Positions 62,158 to 64,000 of a DNA stretch of 64,000 nucleotides are shown here, one piece after another (the stretch's first letter is position 1; every line of letters starts with the position of its first letter). Origin of the DNA: Thalassovita litoralis (lineage in GTDB: Bacteria; Pseudomonadota; Alphaproteobacteria; Rhodobacterales; Rhodobacteraceae). A program made the translations under genes and the position numbers. Below the pieces are notes generated by a model. That model saw nothing but the letters and a program-made list of their open reading frames with translations, searched no databases and was not told where the DNA came from. Location: NCBI RefSeq assembly GCF_900182725.1, contig NZ_FXTO01000015.1, positions 1-64,000 of the forward strand, read 5' to 3'.

Positions 62158-63405
62158 TCAGAAGCTCATGGATGCCGCAACACCAACACTGACCCCGCTG
62201 GGAATGTCGGCACGGTCGAGATCAAACTCCTGATAAGACAGGCCCCCACGGATTTGCAGTGCGTCTCGTTGCCAAGACAAGCCAACCGAGCCAGTCCAGC
62301 CTTCTTCGCGTGTCGAGGACAAACGGTGCCCACCCCAATTCGCATCATTCACGACCACATATCCCAGCGAATAATCAAGGTTCAGGATCGGGGAAAGCTG
62401 CGTAACACCGAAAACTTCCAGCGAGGTGCCTTCCGTATCGATGGGTGCCCCCATGACAACATCATCATTCGTGTATTGATAGGTGTTGTTGTTATAGGCC
62501 GTGTTGGGGCCGCAATACCCACCAGAGGTCCGCTTGATGCGTGTATCCACATATTCAAGCCCAAGCACGGTAGGCCGACCCGAGATCGCCCCCGTCCATT
62601 CCAATCCCGCCAGATGCATGAAACAGTTTGGAAGACCGCCAGCTTCATCTTCGCCGATGATTTGGCCGTATAGCCTGATCGGGGCAATGGTTTCCGGCAG
62701 CTTGTAGGAAAATCCGATGCCCGCGAGTTGATCGATATTTGCGGCTGAGCCTTCATTCGTATTGGCAAACAACGCGTCGGTAAAACCCGACCAACCGCTA
62801 TCGTAACCTGAGCCACCCCAATGCGCCGTACGAACAAACTCCAGTTCAAGCCCTGCGACAGGGGCCATGGTCAATCGCATACCCATCACCATCGAGTCGT
62901 CAGGATTTACGCTGCTTTCCGTCACGCCGTTGAAAAACTCAAAGGACCACGGCCCCATCCAAGACAAAAACCGTGCGCGAGGAGCCTCATCGGCATCGAG
63001 TTTCATGTAAACCGAAGCCGTAGGACGTGCATTGGAAGACAGGATCAGCGAGGTGCGTGGCGAATAGGACCAATGCCGATCAACCGCCCCAACGCCAAAT
63101 GTGGCAATACCAGCCGTGTATTGGATAAACGATCCATCTAACGTGAGGTCATTTTCATCGTCGAAGTTCAGAACGAAGCGCGATGACATACTGCCGAGGC
63201 TATATCCGACGCCAACCCCTGCTGCCGTTTCAGACAGAGTGCCAAACCGTTCTCGTTGCCCAAGAACTTTGTCCGAACGCAAAACAAGCCAAGCATCTGT
63301 GCTCAGCACCCCTTCTTGGGCATAAACCGTGGAAGCACTCCAAACCGTCAGCAGGGAGATACCCAAAACAGCTGGTAAACCGCCTTTGTTCATGAAACGC
63401 GCCAT
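62158..63405 (-). CDS. Wzi-family capsule assembly outer-membrane protein
   Basis: From the ATG at 63405, which has GAGGAGCGGGGGT before it, the product has 415 residues with a signal peptide (about 5-29, ending VYAQ). An aromatic-rich alternating-strand beta-barrel follows: the repeated pattern W-x-x-x-D and strands such as GPWSFEFFNGVTESS, and a last strand ending in F. The plan and segments such as DRHWSYSPRTSLILS fit the Wzi family, which holds capsule at the outer membrane. Two cysteines suggest a surface disulphide. It begins the minus-strand run toward gmd, and galE lies upstream. Confidence 0.8.
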   Translation of the reverse strand: MARFMNKGGLPAVLGISLLTVWSASTVYAQEGVLSTDAWLVLRSDKVLGQRERFGTLSETAAGVGVGYSLGSMSSRFVLNFDDENDLTLDGSFIQYTAGIATFGVGAVDRHWSYSPRTSLILSSNARPTASVYMKLDADEAPRARFLSWMGPWSFEFFNGVTESSVNPDDSMVMGMRLTMAPVAGLELEFVRTAHWGGSGYDSGWSGFTDALFANTNEGSAANIDQLAGIGFSYKLPETIAPIRLYGQIIGEDEAGGLPNCFMHLAGLEWTGAISGRPTVLGLEYVDTRIKRTSGGYCGPNTAYNNNTYQYTNDDVVMGAPIDTEGTSLEVFGVTQLSPILNLDYSLGYVVVNDANWGGHRLSSTREEGWTGSVGLSWQRDALQIRGGLSYQEFDLDRADIPSGVSVGVAASMSF

Positions 63406-63448
63406 ACTACCCCCGCTCCTCATGTTTTAATAATGGTACACGCTTGGA

Positions 63449-64000
63449 TTACTTTACGTAAAGCCCTGTCTGGTGCCAGCGCCAGGCATCTGTGATCATT
63501 TGGTCAAGCGTTGACCGTTTCGGCTCCCAACCCAGTTCATCACGCGCCCTGATAGAGCCTGAAACGAGCTTGGTACAATCGCCAGCCCGGCGGGGACCTT
63601 CCGTGTATGGCACTTCGCGCCCTGTGACACGCGCAGCTGCGTCCATCACCTCTCGAACAGAAAACCCGTCCCCCGTTCCCAAATTGAAAACTCGGCTGCC
63701 TTTCCCTGCTTGCAGCCATTTCAGACCCAGAAGATGCGCCTCAACGAGGTCCATTACGTGCACGTAATCCCGGATGCAGGTTCCATCCGGTGTGTTGTAA
63801 TCCGTGCCAAAGATCGTCAGAGCATCACGCCTGCCATCAATAGCATCAAGGATGAGCGGGATTAAATGTGTCTCGGGACGGTGAAACTCACCAACTTCGG
63901 CATCTTCATCAGCACCCGCGACATTAAAATATCGAAAAATGACAGAGTGCAGGCCGTGGCTCGCCCCGAAGTCACGCAACATGTCCTCAATCGCTCGCTT
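63449..64000 (-). CDS. galE: UDP-glucose 4-epimerase, C-terminal part (cut by the window end)
   Basis: Only the last 183 codons are in the window. They show FRYFNVAGAD, THLIPLILDA, IFGTDYNTPDGTCIRDYVHVMDL, FNLGTGDGFSVREVMDA and the end LGWEPKRSTLDQMI, all GalE signatures. The enzyme interconverts UDP-glucose and UDP-galactose in the cytoplasm. The N-terminal NAD-binding half with the catalytic Y-x-x-x-K lies beyond 64000. Its neighbours suggest supply of galactose or related sugars for the capsule. Confidence 0.93.
   Translation of the reverse strand, partial: KRAIEDMLRDFGASHGLHSVIFRYFNVAGADEDAEVGEFHRPETHLIPLILDAIDGRRDALTIFGTDYNTPDGTCIRDYVHVMDLVEAHLLGLKWLQAGKGSRVFNLGTGDGFSVREVMDAAARVTGREVPYTEGPRRAGDCTKLVSGSIRARDELGWEPKRSTLDQMITDAWRWHQTGLYVK

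Noticed and set aside
1-64000. CRISPR arrays, tRNA or rRNA genes
   Set aside because: I looked for regularly spaced short repeats and conserved tRNA or rRNA blocks and saw none. The repeats found are tandem coding repeats, hairpins or mobile-element ends.

Overview
The window looks like part of an alphaproteobacterial genome, most likely a Rhodobacterales (roseobacter-type) marine bacterium. This is inferred from protein types rather than from any marker gene: a short LptE-like lipoprotein, RTX proteins with DUF4214 and Hint domains, SapC, Flp-like mini-pilins with an acidic 'DGAVTVDW' neck, GTG/TTG starts and a mid-50s GC feel. No rRNA or tRNA gene was seen. Whether the molecule is a chromosome or a large plasmid cannot be told from here.

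Layout. (1) 0.6-28.2 kb is a cell-surface locus: glycosyltransferase and methyltransferase genes on the minus strand, then a 1774-residue acidic DUF4214/RTX protein that resembles an S-layer or large surface protein and has a clear promoter and a 5' leader hairpin. It is followed by SapC, a small DUF6447-like protein, a type I secretion ABC transporter with its HlyD-family adaptor, a 553-residue unknown protein, an XRE regulator, an LptE-like lipoprotein, three further glycosyltransferases, an MsbA-like ABC exporter, a bactofilin and a second RTX/DUF4214 protein with 93-residue repeats. (2) 28.2-43 kb is an accessory region. An intact IS200/IS605-type element (TnpA plus TnpB) interrupts an NYN ribonuclease gene, and a solitary 76-bp copy of its right end lies nearby in inverted orientation. 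Also here are small regulators (one of 55 residues), a nuclease-like exported protein, a CRP fragment, a CHASE/PAS sensor kinase, a DUF262/HNH defence-type protein with a divergent XRE gene, a degenerate serine-recombinase-like protein, a possible replication initiator and two pilin-like peptides. (3) 43.4-51.4 kb is an exopolysaccharide unit: a GH18-like/deacetylase/GT2 fusion, a DUF3131 protein and an OafA-type acyltransferase. (4) 51.5-52.6 kb holds ccdA followed by a ccdB gene cut short and fused in frame to the tail of an IS66 transposase, then that element's likely passenger gene. (5) 52.9-58 kb holds gpsA, a Hint-domain surface protein, a VanZ-like protein and ilvD. (6) 58.2-64 kb is a GDP-mannose/GDP-fucose capsule cluster (manC, fcl, gmd, a decayed GT2 gene, a Wzi-like porin, partial galE).

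Taken together, most genes build, export or decorate the cell surface. The T1SS pair very probably exports the large RTX proteins, the glycosyltransferases with the ABC exporter and LptE-like protein probably make or place a surface glycan, and the 58-64 kb genes supply GDP-sugars. Mobile-element damage is frequent: NYN gene, ccdB, crp fragment and GT2 gene are all broken.
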